From Breviolum minutum Mf 1.05b.01 (lineage: Eukaryota > Sar > Dinophyceae > Suessiales > Symbiodiniaceae), in NCBI GenBank assembly GCA_000507305.1, contig DF240037.1, forward strand, positions 104,457 to 168,456: 64,000 bases of DNA, in the 5' to 3' direction. The notes beneath the pieces were generated by a model. It worked only from the letters and a program-made list of their open reading frames with translations. It was not told the DNA's origin and searched no databases. This document shows, piece by piece, positions 10,593 to 21,132 of the stretch. The position numbers were made by a program, and so were the translations under genes. Position 1 is the stretch's first letter; each line of letters begins with the position of its first letter.

Positions 10593-10857
10593 GTAGTAGT
10601 TGTTGCATCTTCAACGACCGTGGTTATGCTTTGGGTGTTTGTTACCGTAATAATTATTTTTTGGGGAAACTATATATTTCTTACTGATATCCCTGGTGTT
10701 TTTTAATTGTGAGGATTGCAGCTTTACACTGGAATAGGGAAAAAGCACTGAAAATCGAGTTTTGATTTTGAAGATGCAAATAGCCCACTCTGGGAGCCAT
10801 TTTCCAGGCAAACCCAAAAATAGTACCAAAAGGCAAAAAAGATCAACTTAGCTAAAA

Positions 10858-10957
10858 CTAGGTGGTGGCAACTCAGATATTTTTTATTTTCACCCCTAGT
10901 TGGGGAAGATTTCCAATTTGGCTAATATTTTTCAGATGGGTTGAAACCACCAACCAG
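10858..10957 (+). mobile_element. family A element, copy 7
   Basis: CTAGGTGGTGGCAACTC to TTGAAACCACCAACCAG. AAAACT occurs at both borders, a possible target duplication. It lies in the intron just before the exon at 10988. Confidence 0.8.
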
Positions 10958-10987
10958 AAAACTTCTCATCCCTGTCTTTCCAAACAG

Positions 10988-11042
10988 TCCCAACAAAAAC
11001 AACAAAAACTCACGTGACCTATCCGGAAACGGAGGACCTTGC
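10988..11042 (+). CDS. ankyrin/C2HC gene, penultimate exon
   Basis: After CTTTCCAAACAG two bases complete a codon and 17 codons follow, ending THVTYPETEDL, before a GTCGAC donor (phase 1 in, 2 out). Both phases match the neighbours at 10523 and 11412. The joined protein reads PETEDLA|CQWCYRK. Good splice context, short sequence. Confidence 0.55.
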
Positions 11043-11411
11043 GTCGACGCAATGATTTGATCCAAATCTTAACTCATGGTGTGCCAAGCATCTTGGCTGT
11101 TGGAACAAGGGGGATGGGATTGGCTAGGGCACGGGGATCATTGACATATTGCCAACTTTGGGGGGAAATCATACAAGCAGCAAATGTCTGGTAAAATTTG
11201 AAGGATTTCCCAATTTGAAGGATTTTCCCCGAAAAAGAGTACATTGGTTTGGGTTGGTGTCATATAGTGACCCCCAGTAAGGTCTGGTTTGGTGTGGTGG
11301 AATACTTTATGGAATTGCAAGGATTTCATCACTTCAAATTTTTCGGCTTCAAACGTCGAAATGGGCAACTGAAAAGCTTGAATCCGAGAAACCTCCAACT
11401 TCCGTGCAGAG

Positions 11412-11646
11412 GTGCCAGTGGTGCTACCGGAAGATAGGAAGCTTTCAAGCAGCACAGGAGCAGCACGAGAGATTTTCCGAGAACTGCTTGCGGTGGCAGT
11501 TCTATCTAAGTGGTTCGACCACTTGGGGGCGGGCATGTGCGCGAGCCAAAGCTGTGAGGGAAGAACGCTTGGCTGACGGCCATGCCGCCAAATCAATGAG
11601 ACAAAGAGCAGCAGGGAACGCCAAAAAGCGCAAGCTGTTGTGTTGA
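11412..11646 (+). CDS. terminal exon: C2HC zinc-finger-like domain and basic tail
   Basis: After CGTGCAGAG the frame reads CQWCYRKIGSFQ and continues through QEQHERFSENC to a stop at 11644-11646, 78 codons in all. The metal-ligand pattern is C-x2-C-x13-H-x6-C, followed by LRWQFYLSG. This resembles short cysteine/histidine domains that I recall from many dinoflagellate proteins; I give that from memory. The tail is rich in R and K (RAKAVREERL, then NAKKRKLL), possibly nuclear targeting or RNA binding. Base composition is clearly coding compared with the flanking DNA. An alternative start at 11410 adds one codon. Confidence 0.65.
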
Positions 11647-12942
11647 GGCCGAAGAAGGTCGGACCCACGGTCCACGGTCCGTTCGCCCGACAAAAACCTC
11701 AGTATCGAAAAGAGCTGGAGCTTGCAACTTACTATTTCCGGGGTCTGTTGGTTTGGTCTTATGCGAATTTTTGATGGATTTAAACACATGGTAGTTTCTA
11801 CTATATCGGAACCTCCTCTCAACATGACCCCAAAAAAGAGATTGATGCTTAAACGCCGAGATATTTGTTTGATCACTTTTTCAAGAAGCGCCTTTGATCA
11901 CTTTCGTTGAACCGATGTAAGGGTTGGAATGTAAGGGGCACACTTGGAGGATGGGCTCCCAGGTATCGTAAGTAGATAGAATCACCCCCGTTTTAAAAGC
12001 CATAAAAAAGGCCGTTTTGGAAAGGGAAGAACTCCAGGAATTGGGGACTTAGGATCACCATGGTTATTAACCACTTACGTCCGTCATGGGATGATCCTAC
12101 AAGCAATGCCAAAAAAAATGTGGTTTCTAGGCAAGACTGGGTGAATCATCTCATATTTCACCCAACCTGTGTTTGACTAAGACATGGTCAGAAATTGGGG
12201 AATCTTTCACCACCTCCCCCCGAAATAAGGCCCCATTGAGGGATTATTAGCCACCTTAGTCAAGCCTTATAGGGCTCTTGTTTCACGGGAGGGGTTCCAC
12301 GAAAAGTTGTCTTAGGGAGGGTACCCTGATATTGCCATAAAAAAATGTCTGCCATCAATGTGGCGGTATGATTCTTCAGATAAATCACCATTGATTCTGT
12401 TCACCTTCGGTTGTAGAGATGCATTTTTTGGGGGGAATGGGTGATGTATCGGGTTTGAACGGGAAAAAAAAACAAGTGGTTTGCTTATGTAGCATGGAAA
12501 TTGCCCAAAGTTGCTTACGCCGAGACCATCCTCCCGGGTGTCAAAAATTTCAGGTTTTTGGGGTCTGTTTTTGGTGTTTTTTTTTGGGGGGGGGCTCAAA
12601 TTTCAGACCCTTGGAAGATTCAGGTGTGTGTTAGTAACATCACTAAGCTCAAGGTTTCAAGGGCTCCAGTCTTTGGCGTGAATGGGGGTGAGACAATATT
12701 CCTAGGTGGTGGTTGCAAGCATACATATGTACATGTTTTTACCAGCGGACCAAAGAAATAGAATAACCCTGAACCATTGGAAAACTCGATCCGATTTGAA
12801 GAATACCCTCCCGAAAACGAATTCGGCCATCCCAAAAGGAAATATCATCTTCCAACCGAAGCATTGATTTTCAAGGGCTTTTGCTGTTAGTTTCAGGGTC
12901 CCCGGGTATTTTGTCCAACCTGAGTACCTATTGTTGTTTGAG
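11647..12942. other. probable intergenic stretch without supported exon
   Basis: It follows the stop of the ankyrin/C2HC gene. It holds a family D copy and other fragments. A spliced-leader acceptor for the next gene would lie here, but any AG could serve and I cannot pick one. Confidence 0.4.
11943..12103. mobile_element. family D element, opposite orientation
   Basis: CTTGGAGGATGGGCTCCCAG at the left and GGGATGATCCTACAAG at the right. Inner TGGTTATTAACCACTTAC is the complement of the usual motif, so the copy is inverted relative to 9055. Confidence 0.65.
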
Positions 12943-12983
12943 GCAATGATGACACCAGCTTCACGGGAATGAGCGGTAGCAGC
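12943..12983 (+). CDS. candidate exon
   Basis: After TTGTTGTTTGAG two bases complete a codon. NDDTSFTGMSGSS follows, up to GT at 12984; another GT at 12990 is also usable. Protein-like but short; function unknown. Confidence 0.35.
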
Positions 12984-13158
12984 GTTGGGGTGGCCCTGCC
13001 GGAAAAAAGATAAAATAAAAACAGCAAAAAGTGTGGATGACTGAGGGGTTCATCTTCAAACACTTGGATTTGCTGAAGATGCTTGGAACAAAGTAAAAAA
13101 CATATTATCCCAAATGGTGGTTAAAAATGGGGGATTTACCAATTGTAGTTGGAGAATT

Positions 13159-13263
13159 ACCCTCCCTAAAATTAACATACCCCCTAAACACCTTCCTACA
13201 AGGAAAGGATCGTCTTCCAAGCATCATTTTTCAGGGACCAGCTGTTAGTTTCAGGAAGGGTAA
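13159..13263. mobile_element. family E element
   Basis: ACCCTCCCTAAAATTAACAT on the left, GCTGTTAGTTTCAGGAAGGG on the right, and inner GGAAAGGATCGTCTTCCAAG. Confidence 0.75.
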
Positions 13264-13419
13264 GGGTAACAAAAACTGAAGGCATTTGATAAGTGATTAG
13301 CCTCCAGGGAAGGGTCCCAGGTCCCCTCCCTCCCGGCCAAGGCACTTTGAAAATCGATGAAATTTTCTCCTTTCCGTTTGGCGGGATAGTGTTACAGTAG
13401 TTTCCAGATGAGCAGTGAA

Positions 13420-13560
13420 AAAAGGAACCCTGGTTGTTTAGGGGATTTGTTGGGGATTTGTTATTTTGGGGTATATAGGGTTATATAGGGTCATGAAGGG
13501 ATTATACTACCCAGTTATAAGGATCCCGTCATTAACCAACCAGTATGACTCATGGAAAGT
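13420..13560. mobile_element. family I element
   Basis: Family I elements start AACCCTGGTTGTTTAGGG, carry TTATAAGGATCCC, and end AACCAACCAGTATGACTCAT. This is a full copy with a TATAGGGTTATATAGGG duplication inside. Confidence 0.7.
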
Positions 13561-13592
13561 CTCCTGTCAACCTTTGCTGGTTCCCCAATACT

Positions 13593-13702
13593 CTGGGTGG
13601 TGGCAACTCACAGATTTTTGGAATTTTCAGCCCGAAAATTTGGGAAGATGAACGCATTTTTGCGAAAATATTTTTCAGATGGGTTGAGTCACCACGAACC
13701 AG
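13593..13702 (+). mobile_element. family A element, copy 8
   Basis: CTGGGTGGTGGCAACTC to GTCACCACGAACCAG. The right repeat is partly decayed. Confidence 0.7.
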
Positions 13703-14543
13703 TAATCAATGGTACTTGAAAGATAAGAAATGAACATCGTCTCATTTACACCCTGGAAAAAAAGGTTGATACTTGGAAGGGAGCGAGGTTTATGGGGTGG
13801 AAAAGGGGTATCTAGAAAACCCTTCCTTCATAGCAGGGACCGATGGGGAGCTACGAAGGGGTGGACCCATGGATCGTAACGATCGTTAGTAAGTTGGTTT
13901 AACCACTTAGGGTTACTACTAAGGTAACTACTATGACTACAATCTATTTAGATCAAGTTTATAGTACGTTGGTTTAACCAAGTTACTCATTAAATAGGTT
14001 TATCAAATTTATGAGGTACTTATAAGGTACTTGGTAACTGCCATGACCTATTTAGGGGACGAAATCAACCTGCTTATGTAGGTTTTTTTTTCATCCAGTT
14101 ATTAAGTATCGTGGACATCCCAGTACCCCCAAGGTTTCCATTAGCACATCTCAGTCTTCTGGGGGGCGGTGAAACCCCGCATTGTCAGTCGGGAAAATCA
14201 TCAGATCTTAGAATCATCGAAATGGGGGTACTTGGAGGATCATCACATGGCGGACGTAAGAAAGTGATTTTTCAAGGTTTTTTATTTTTAAGAGGGGATC
14301 ATAATAAGCCGGTATAGGGTTCAATCGGAAGTTTATCCCACTATTTGGATCTATTTGGAAAGTTTTGATACATCCTTTGGGTGCCGGGTTTCTGGTTTCA
14401 TCTGTGTCTTAAGACTACTATAGAGTTTATCCGGAAAAATATCAGATTTCAATCAAAACATGTTTCATGAAAACTGCTGAATCATAAAGTTCTCCCAACC
14501 TATTAGCATGGGCACCTTGTTTGTGTTAGCTTTTTTTTGCAAG

Positions 14544-14576
14544 CGGAGCTTAGTCGCCCGGCGCGAAAAACGCAAG
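14544..14576 (+). CDS. candidate exon, basic
   Basis: After TTTTTTTTGCAAG the frame reads RSLVARREKRK before GTTGGA (phase 0 in and out). A second frame (ELSRPARKTQGWRT) also stays open. Weak evidence. Confidence 0.3.
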
Positions 14577-15325
14577 GTTGGAGGACGACAAGACAAGAAA
14601 CGAGCCACGTGACCATTGGGGGGTTTCAAGGTTGCTATGGATACAGAGTTGGATGGAGATTTCTTAGAGTTGATAAGTCGATGCGTTTTTTTTCCATAAC
14701 TAACAGTTCCTGAAGTTCAACAGCGAGAAAAAACACCCCTCAAAAAATATGTATATGTTTTTTGCCCCAAGGGATATGTTCATTTTCAGGGGGGGGGAGG
14801 GGTAGCACCTCGACATTTGCGGGATTTTGTTTTTTGGAGATGTTTTTTTTTAGAAATGCTATAGAAATGCTAGAAATATTTTAAGAGTCCAGCCGTTAGT
14901 TTTCAGCATTCAACATCGTGAGGGTTTTGAGTGATGAATATATAGGTTTTTATATGTAGGTATGGTTTATTAGTCCACGGTGTGATGATGTTAGAATTCA
15001 ATGAATATTTATCATGGCAATTATGTATGGGTGAAGTGAACCTGTTTTTACCCTAAGGTCCAAGGTTATTAAGTATTTAAGTGGTGAGTAGAATCCTTGT
15101 TCAACTAGCCCACATTGGAAAAGAACATCCGTGGAACTAGGTAAACGAATGAATGACGCCGACTGAAAAAGAATGCCTCCGAAAAGGATTACATCCCCAG
15201 AAAGCCGCTGGAACCTAAAAAAAACAAATCTTGGAAAAGAAAAGAACTTCAGCGATGTGAGGCTCGTAAAGTATTTACATTTTAACCATGTCATCCAAGA
15301 TCCAAGATTTTTTCGAATCCTCAAG

Positions 15326-15435
15326 CTGCCACAACATCTGGTCCCGACCCGAACCAATGATCCCCAACCCCTCGACAACTCCTGTCCGGTCCAACATGTT
15401 CCCCCAAAGGAATTTTCATGAAACCATCAGGAAAG
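15326..15435 (+). CDS. candidate exon, proline/asparagine-rich
   Basis: After GAATCCTCAAG one base completes a codon and 36 codons follow: HNIWSRPEPMIPNPSTTP and later NFHETIRK, up to GTTTGT (phase 2 in, 1 out). Composition is coding-like. The second frame (LPQHLVPTRTNDPQPLDN) is also open. No domain recognised. Confidence 0.45.
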
Positions 15436-15622
15436 GTTTGTTTGGTTCCAACATATATTTGAGTTTTGAGTTTCAAAAAAAAAACCTGCTAAACAAAATT
15501 TACATACTTGGGATTGTTTTTTGGATCCAAGTAAATGTCATCCAGCCATTTTTTTCTATCAACTTAAAATGGGGTGGCAAAAAAAATATCCAAACCTCCA
15601 AGGCACCGGTTAGGCCATCCAG

Positions 15623-15681
15623 CTGTCCGGTGCTTGGTCCCGGTGGAAGGTACTACTCCGTGAAGGCTAAACCTGTGGCAG
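15623..15681 (+). CDS. candidate exon (CPVLGPGGRYYSVKAKPVA)
   Basis: After GGCCATCCAG one base completes a codon. CPVLGPGGRYYSVKAKPVA follows, with a GTCTTC donor (phase 2 in, 1 out). GC-rich against an A/T-rich background. Upstream AGs at 15600 and 15612 could lengthen it. Not recognised. Confidence 0.45.
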
Positions 15682-15764
15682 GTCTTCAACTCAGGAGCTT
15701 TTGGGATCCATGGGAGTGGTGGTTTTTGTCTTTCCACATGAATGGTTGGAGTTTTTGTGGTAAA

Positions 15765-15866
15765 CCGGGTGGTGGCAACTCAAATATTTTTTATGTTCAT
15801 CCCGAAAATTGGGGAAATTTTCCAATTTGACTCATAGTTTTCAAATGGGTTGAAACCACCAACCAG
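15765..15866 (+). mobile_element. family A element, copy 9
   Basis: CCGGGTGGTGGCAACTC to TTGAAACCACCAACCAG. It lies 80 bases downstream of the exon at 15623. Confidence 0.8.
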
Positions 15867-15917
15867 TAAAATGTAGGGGAAATGTATCATGGGTGGTAGA
15901 AGTTGTGTGTTGTGCGT

Positions 15918-15965
15918 CTAGGGGGTGGCAACTCAAAGATTTTTTTAATTTTACCCTTATCATTC
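15918..15965 (+). mobile_element. truncated family A element
   Basis: Only the left half is present: CTAGGGGGTGGCAACTCAAA, then the T-rich run and TTTTACCCTTATC, then unrelated sequence. Same orientation as the full copies. Confidence 0.6.
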
Positions 15966-16196
15966 CGAATGCCAATCACCTCGACAGAATGACGGGCCTT
16001 GAGTAGCCCCTACCAGCCGCTTCATAACTACTGATACCGATACCTGGTGCGAAAAGTGATGAGCAAATGAGCAACTGGGGTGGGGGTTAAGCACTTGCCA
16101 ACCTAACATGGTCATATTTGACAGGAGTTGCCAAGAATCGAAAATATTGAAAACCACCATTCTTGGTAGCTATCTAAAATCTTGAAGGCATGTAGT

Positions 16197-16197
16197 G

Positions 16198-16285
<88 letters not shown>

Positions 16286-16286
16286 A
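16197..16286. repeat. (GAT)n trinucleotide array, about 29 units
   Basis: Nearly perfect GAT units. The complementary strand is open as a run of histidine, serine or isoleucine depending on frame, which is an artefact of the repeat. Confidence 0.97.
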
Positions 16287-16715
16287 CATCTTGTGGGCCC
16301 TGTATTGGATTTTTCTTTGTTTCTTTGTAGCCTTGTTTTTTTGGACGAGTCGCAATGATTTTGAGAGAATGGCAAGTCACGGTGAGAATCCTTAAGCAAT
16401 TAAAAACACCTGGGCGAAAATGAAGGGATCACGCAGGACTCGCAATCCTGCGATTTTGTCTGTCAATAAAAAACAAGGTGATTCACTAAGGCTTTGCGAC
16501 TCTAGAAATGGAGATTTTGGGATCGCTAGATCTCAAAACAATCTTGAAAAGTACAAAAAAAACTTCTGAAGCATCGTCATTTTGTTCCTTGAAGTCCGGA
16601 GTTTACTACGTAGTATATAAATATGCAGATATACAGTCCAGTATTGATTCTTCTCCTTTCTCCTCATCACATCATCAGACCCTTTTTTTTCAACCCCTTC
16701 CCACCCCTTCGTCAG

Positions 16716-16811
16716 TGCGCTGGATTCACCAGGAGTTTATTTCCCAACCTGGAACAAGATGAGACACCTTCCCCACGCGTCTTGCAGTTGGGGAAGTCCC
16801 AGATTTGTTGA
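16716..16811 (+). CDS. candidate terminal exon (ends KSQIC)
   Basis: A strong pyrimidine tract (CCTTCCCACCCCTTCGTCAG) precedes CAGFTRSLFPNLEQDE and then PSPRVLQLGKSQIC and a stop (phase 0 in). A second frame (VYFPTWNKMRHLPHASC) stays open longer, so the frame is not certain. No domain recognised. Confidence 0.45.
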   Translation, partial: CAGFTRSLFPNLEQDETPSPRVLQLGKSQIC

Positions 16812-16851
16812 GACCTGGGTTGGGGTATTTCCCTGGAAGCATCCCCTGTCA

Positions 16852-17113
16852 TACTTGGAGGATCATTCATCCCAGTACTTGTAAGTGGTTAATAACAGGG
16901 TGGTGGTTTCAAACATTTTTTATTTTCACCCCTACCTGCAAAAATGATCCAATTTGACTGATATTTTTCAAAGGGGTTGAAACCACCAACTAGATAACCA
17001 TGGTGATCATTGGAACGTCCCCTAAGGACCGGGTTGTTGTTTCCCTTCCAAATCACCTAGATGGCTTGTTTTTTGCGGGGTGGAATTTTCCTAACTCACC
17101 ACTTACATCCACG
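16852..17113. mobile_element. family D element interrupted by family A
   Basis: Left end CTTGGAGGATCATTCATCCC and inner GTAAGTGGTTAATAAC, then a complete A element, then ATAACCATGG and CGTCCCCTAAGG. The right end is decayed. Confidence 0.65.
16897..16993 (+). mobile_element. family A element, copy 10, nested in family D
   Basis: AGGGTGGTGGTTTCAAAC to TTGAAACCACCAACTAG. The empty site is known from other D copies (TTAATAACCATGG). ATAAC is present on both sides, so the target duplication here is about 5 bp. Confidence 0.85.
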
Positions 17114-17757
17114 TGTTTTGAATATCGCCAAGCATTTTTTTTCGATGTGTGTCCATTCCCTGGAAGTCAAGCCGCCAAGGAAAAATAATAGTCCCCTTCT
17201 TTTGGGATGATTTGTCCATTTCCTACTAAAAAAATAGTCGACTCGGTGAAAACCCTATTCGGATTTAAGGGTCCAAATGGACTTTTAGGGCATGGGGTTG
17301 TCCCCCAAAAACCCCCGTGGAAAAATCCATGTTAAATCCATTGAGTCGGTGGTGACGAGCCGTTCGCCCCTGAAAAGTCACCGCAATAGGAAAGGCGAGT
17401 TTGTCTTCCATTTTTCAGGGGCCAAAAATTACAATTTTGGGGGTTACTTCCATAAACTTCAGTGGGTCCTTTGTTTGTTACCTTGATGTTTCACCCTTTG
17501 TTTTGCCAATTTTTTGGTCCGTCGTACGGTGAACGGTGAGTTCGAAATATTTCTCCCGATCGAAAAAGGGATCTGAAGGTTAGGCAACAGAAAATGATAG
17601 ATTGATCAGAGAAATGCGAGTTCGAACTAGAAGGATCCTTTTTTAACAAGGTCATTTCTTGCCTCTTCAAAAACAATCGGGGATAAACGTACAATATAAT
17701 AATGATATGTTGTGTTTTCTTTTCAAAGAGCAACCACAATGATGGTTTTCCCCTTAG

Positions 17758-17891
17758 CCAACATGAACCTTGAAGATCTATTCGGTTTCGCCGTTGAACT
17801 GTTGCCGGACCGCCAGGTCTGTGAGCTCTTTGATCGTCTCCAAGGTCTTTCTGCGGTGATGCAAAAGTGGGATCTCCGTCACCAGTTCTAG
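17758..17891 (+). CDS. terminal exon or small ORF, acidic helical
   Basis: After TTTCCCCTTAG there is an ATG at 17763. The frame runs 42 codons, MNLEDLFGFAVELLPDRQ and then CELFDRLQGLSAVMQKWD, with a stop at 17889-17891. Composition is clearly coding; it predicts amphipathic helices. It could be the last exon of the gene upstream (phase 1 in) or a short gene with its own leader acceptor. No domain recognised. Confidence 0.5.
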
Positions 17892-17929
17892 GGTGAAATA
17901 ACTCCTCCAGGTATCGTATATTTACCTAC

Positions 17930-19290
17930 ATGTAGTTGATGTTGATATAAGGTCTTTTAGTTTCAAATCCGCTTTTTTTAGTTTCAAATCCGCTTTTTTT
18001 GCAGACTTGAGATCTGACATGATGGTGACAATGTGCTTTCTTTTTTTGTACCCTACTAGTTAGCTGTCCCCGCAGCATTTTGCTACAGCAGCCGTAGCTC
18101 TTTTGCTGCTGCAATGGCAATGATGCCACCAAACCACCAAACCTGGCATCCTACCCCAACAATAGTAGGGGCGGATAACCCTTGGCAAGCCACAGAAGAA
18201 GCAACGCAAGAATCACTTCCTGCCAAATGTGTAAAATTATGGAAGAACAAAATAAACCAAAACCAGGCCTGCCTCAAACGAATAAAGCAATTTGCCACAC
18301 AAGAATCACCTGAGAAAGTCTAAGGAAAAATATGTGAGCGAAAAAATCACCTCACCAAAATCTAAGGAGCAAATTGAGCAAAGCAACTCACCTCAAAAGA
18401 TCTAAGGGGAAAATATATGAGTAAAAAAATCACCCGCCAAAATCTAAGGGAAACAACATTGGAACAAACTACCTCACTTCAGAGAATCTAGGAGAAAATT
18501 TTGGACTAAACAAGAACCAACTTACCAAATTCTAACGGAAAATATGGAGCAAAATCATTCACCTCAGAAAACCTAACAATGAAAATTGAGCAAAATGGCC
18601 CACCTAAGAAAATCTAAGGGGAAGATATGTTAGTACAAGAAATCACCTCGCCAAAATCTAAGGGAAAAAGGTTGGAGCAAAATAAAATAACTCACCACAC
18701 CAAAATCTAAGGGGAAATTTTGTGAGTGAAAAAAATGACCACACCAAAACCTAAAGGAAAAAAATTGGATCAAAATAACCCACCTCAAAAAATCTAAGGG
18801 AAAAAAAGTGTGAGCAAAATTACCCACAACAGAAGATCTGAGGGGAAAATATGTGAGTAAAAAAACGCCTCACCAAAATCTAACGGAAAACACTTGGAGC
18901 AGAACAATTCATCTCACCATTATCTAAGGGAAAAAATGTGAGCAACATAACTCACCTCAGAAAATTTAAGGGGAAAATGTGTGAGTAAAAAAATCACCTC
19001 ACCAACATCTAAGGGAAAAAATGCGAGCAAAACAACTCACCTCAGAAAATTTAAGGGGAAAATGTGTGAGAAAAAAAACCCTCACCAAAATCTAAGAGAA
19101 ACAAGTGGAGCAGAATATCTCACCTCAGAAAATCTAAGGGGGACATATCTGATTTGAAAACTGACCTCACCAAGAGCTAAGGGAAAATATGTGAGTAAAA
19201 AGAATCATCTCACCAAAATCTAAGGGGAAAATGTGTGAATAGAAATTTTCACCTCACCAAAATCAGAGGAACAATTCCAGGCCAGTAGAT
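17930..19290. repeat. left arm of a large inverted repeat
   Basis: The arm has two TAGTTTCAAATCCGCTTTTTT units, a GC-richer block with CCAGGCCTGCCTCA, then about 1 kb of irregular tandem units of the type CACCTCACCAAAATCTAAGG ... GGAAAATATGTGAG. The order and complement of these blocks recur at 19740-21110. Confidence 0.85.
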
Positions 19291-19417
19291 TTCTTTTTAA
19301 AACTTTTTTGCGCAGAACTTTCAGAGGGCAAAGGTTTTAAGGAAACCAGGGTCGCAAGCGCGCGGATTCCACTTCAGAGCTTCCACTTTCGGAAAAATTA
19401 TGGAAATCACCTGTGGC

Positions 19418-19655
19418 AAAATCTTGACGATCAGGGGGGGTCAAAAAACGACCCCCCCGGATCATGAAGAAACATTTGTTTCTTGACGATCCCTTTTTGT
19501 AGCTAGTTGGAGCTTGACGATCAGGGGGGGTCAAAAAACGACCCCCCCCGATCATGAAGACAATACATGGCTGATCATGGGATCATGAAGAAACATTTGT
19601 TTCTTGACGATCCGGGGGGGTCAAAAAACGACCCCCCCCGATCATGAAGATTCTG
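19418..19655. repeat. three small G/C-stem hairpins in the centre of the inverted repeat
   Basis: Three copies of CTTGACGATC followed by a run of 7 G, TCAAAAAACGA, a run of 7-8 C and GATCATGAAG, at about 19425-19470, 19513-19560 and 19604-19651. Each folds on itself. GAAACATTTGTTTCTTGACG links copies. Confidence 0.85.
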
Positions 19656-19739
19656 GTTTTTTGGTTTGTTTTCATTATTTTTCAAGTTTATTTTTTTCTT
19701 TTCCTCGCCTGCAAGCTCCATACACAGGCATGTCAGTCT

Positions 19740-21110
19740 TGACAGGCTATTTGGCGAAGAGGTGATTTCTTTCACTCACGTATCTTCCCCTTAGATTTTC
19801 TGAGGTGGGTTATTTTGCTCCAATTTTATTCCTTTAGATTTTGGTGAAGTGATTCTTTTACTCGCGTATTTTCGCGTTAGATATTCTGAGGTGAGTTATT
19901 TTGCCACATTTTTTTCTTTTAGATTTTCGTGAGACACATATTTTCCCGTTAGATTTTCTGACGTGAAGTATTTTGCTCGAATTTTTGGCCCTTAGATTTT
20001 GGTGAGGGGATATTTTTACTTACATTTTTTTCCTTCATATTTTTTGAGGTGAGTTATTTTGTTCCAGTTTTCTCACCTTAGATTTTGGTGAGGTGATTTT
20101 GCCTTAGATTTTGGTGAGGTGATTTTCATTGTGAAAAAAAATCCCTTAGATTTTCTGAGGTGAGTATTTTGCTCCAATGTTGTCTCCCTTAGATTTTGGG
20201 TAGGTGATTCTTTTCTCACATGATTTTTTCTGAGAATTTGGGTGAGGTGTCTTTTTACTCGCGCATTTTTAGATTTTGGTAAGGTGATTTTTTTTACTCA
20301 TATATGGTCCCCTTAGATTTCTGAGGTGAATTATTTTGCTCCATTTTTTCTTTTTAACTTTGGTGAGGTGATCTTCTTAAATCACAATTTTTTCCCCTTA
20401 GATTCTCTGAAGTGAAGTATTTTGCTCGATTTTTTCATTTAGATTTTCAAGAGGTTTTTTTTTGCTCAAATATTTTCTCCTTAGATTTTTTGAGGTGAGT
20501 TACTTTGCCCCATTTTTCCCTCCTGACTTTTGTGGGGTGATTTTTTTGCTCACGTATTTTCCCCGTAGGTTTTCTGAGGTGAGTCTGAGGTATTTTGTTC
20601 CATGTTTTTTTTCTAGATTCTTGGGAGGTGATTTTTTTTGCACTCACATATTTTCCCCTTGGACTTTCTCAGGTGATTCTTGCGTGGCGAATTGTTTTAC
20701 TCGCATAGTTTCCTTCATATTGTTCTGAGGCAGGCCTGGTTTTTGTTGATTTTTCTTCCAGTGCTTTGCATTGCTGAAGTGAATTTTTACACATTTGTCA
20801 GGAAAAATGGGCACAGGTTTTTGGGATGGGCCAGGGAACAACACAGCTGGCATTGGCGCTGGCCCTGAATGTCCTGAGCTACTTCTAAAGGAAGCGCTCT
20901 TGGATAGCATTCACCAGGAGCTACTTCTGAAAGATTCAGAAGCGCTCCTGGTACTGCATCTTGTGTTTCACATGGCGGAATTTTTAGACCTGTCTTCCAC
21001 AAGTGGAGATAGGATTCAGGCAGGCATAGGAAAAAAGATGCTTGACTTTCAGGGAAAAAAAGCAGATTTGAAACTAGAAAAAGCAGATTTGAAACAATCA
21101 CCCCTTATAT
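19740..21110. repeat. right arm of the large inverted repeat
   Basis: Units such as TTAGATTTTGGTGAGGTGAT and TTTTCTGAGGTGAGTTATTT complement the left-arm units. GACTTTCTCAGGTGATTCTT at about 20663 complements 18290-18320, TGAGGCAGGCCTGG at about 20727 complements about 18265-18280, and AAAGCAGATTTGAAACTAGA at about 21060 complements about 17955. Confidence 0.85.
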
Positions 21111-21132
21111 ATATGTTTTATACACAATATAC

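Noticed and set aside
16112..16399. Minus-strand frames with poly-histidine, poly-serine or poly-isoleucine
   Set aside because: They are translations of the (GAT)n microsatellite.
18114..18323. Frames inside the left arm of the inverted repeat
   Set aside because: Repeat-derived; the same region is matched by the complementary arm without coding constraint.
19337..19555. Repeated RGGRFLTPPDRQ peptide on the minus strand
   Set aside because: Produced by the three copies of the G/C hairpin, which keep the same frame; not a protein repeat.
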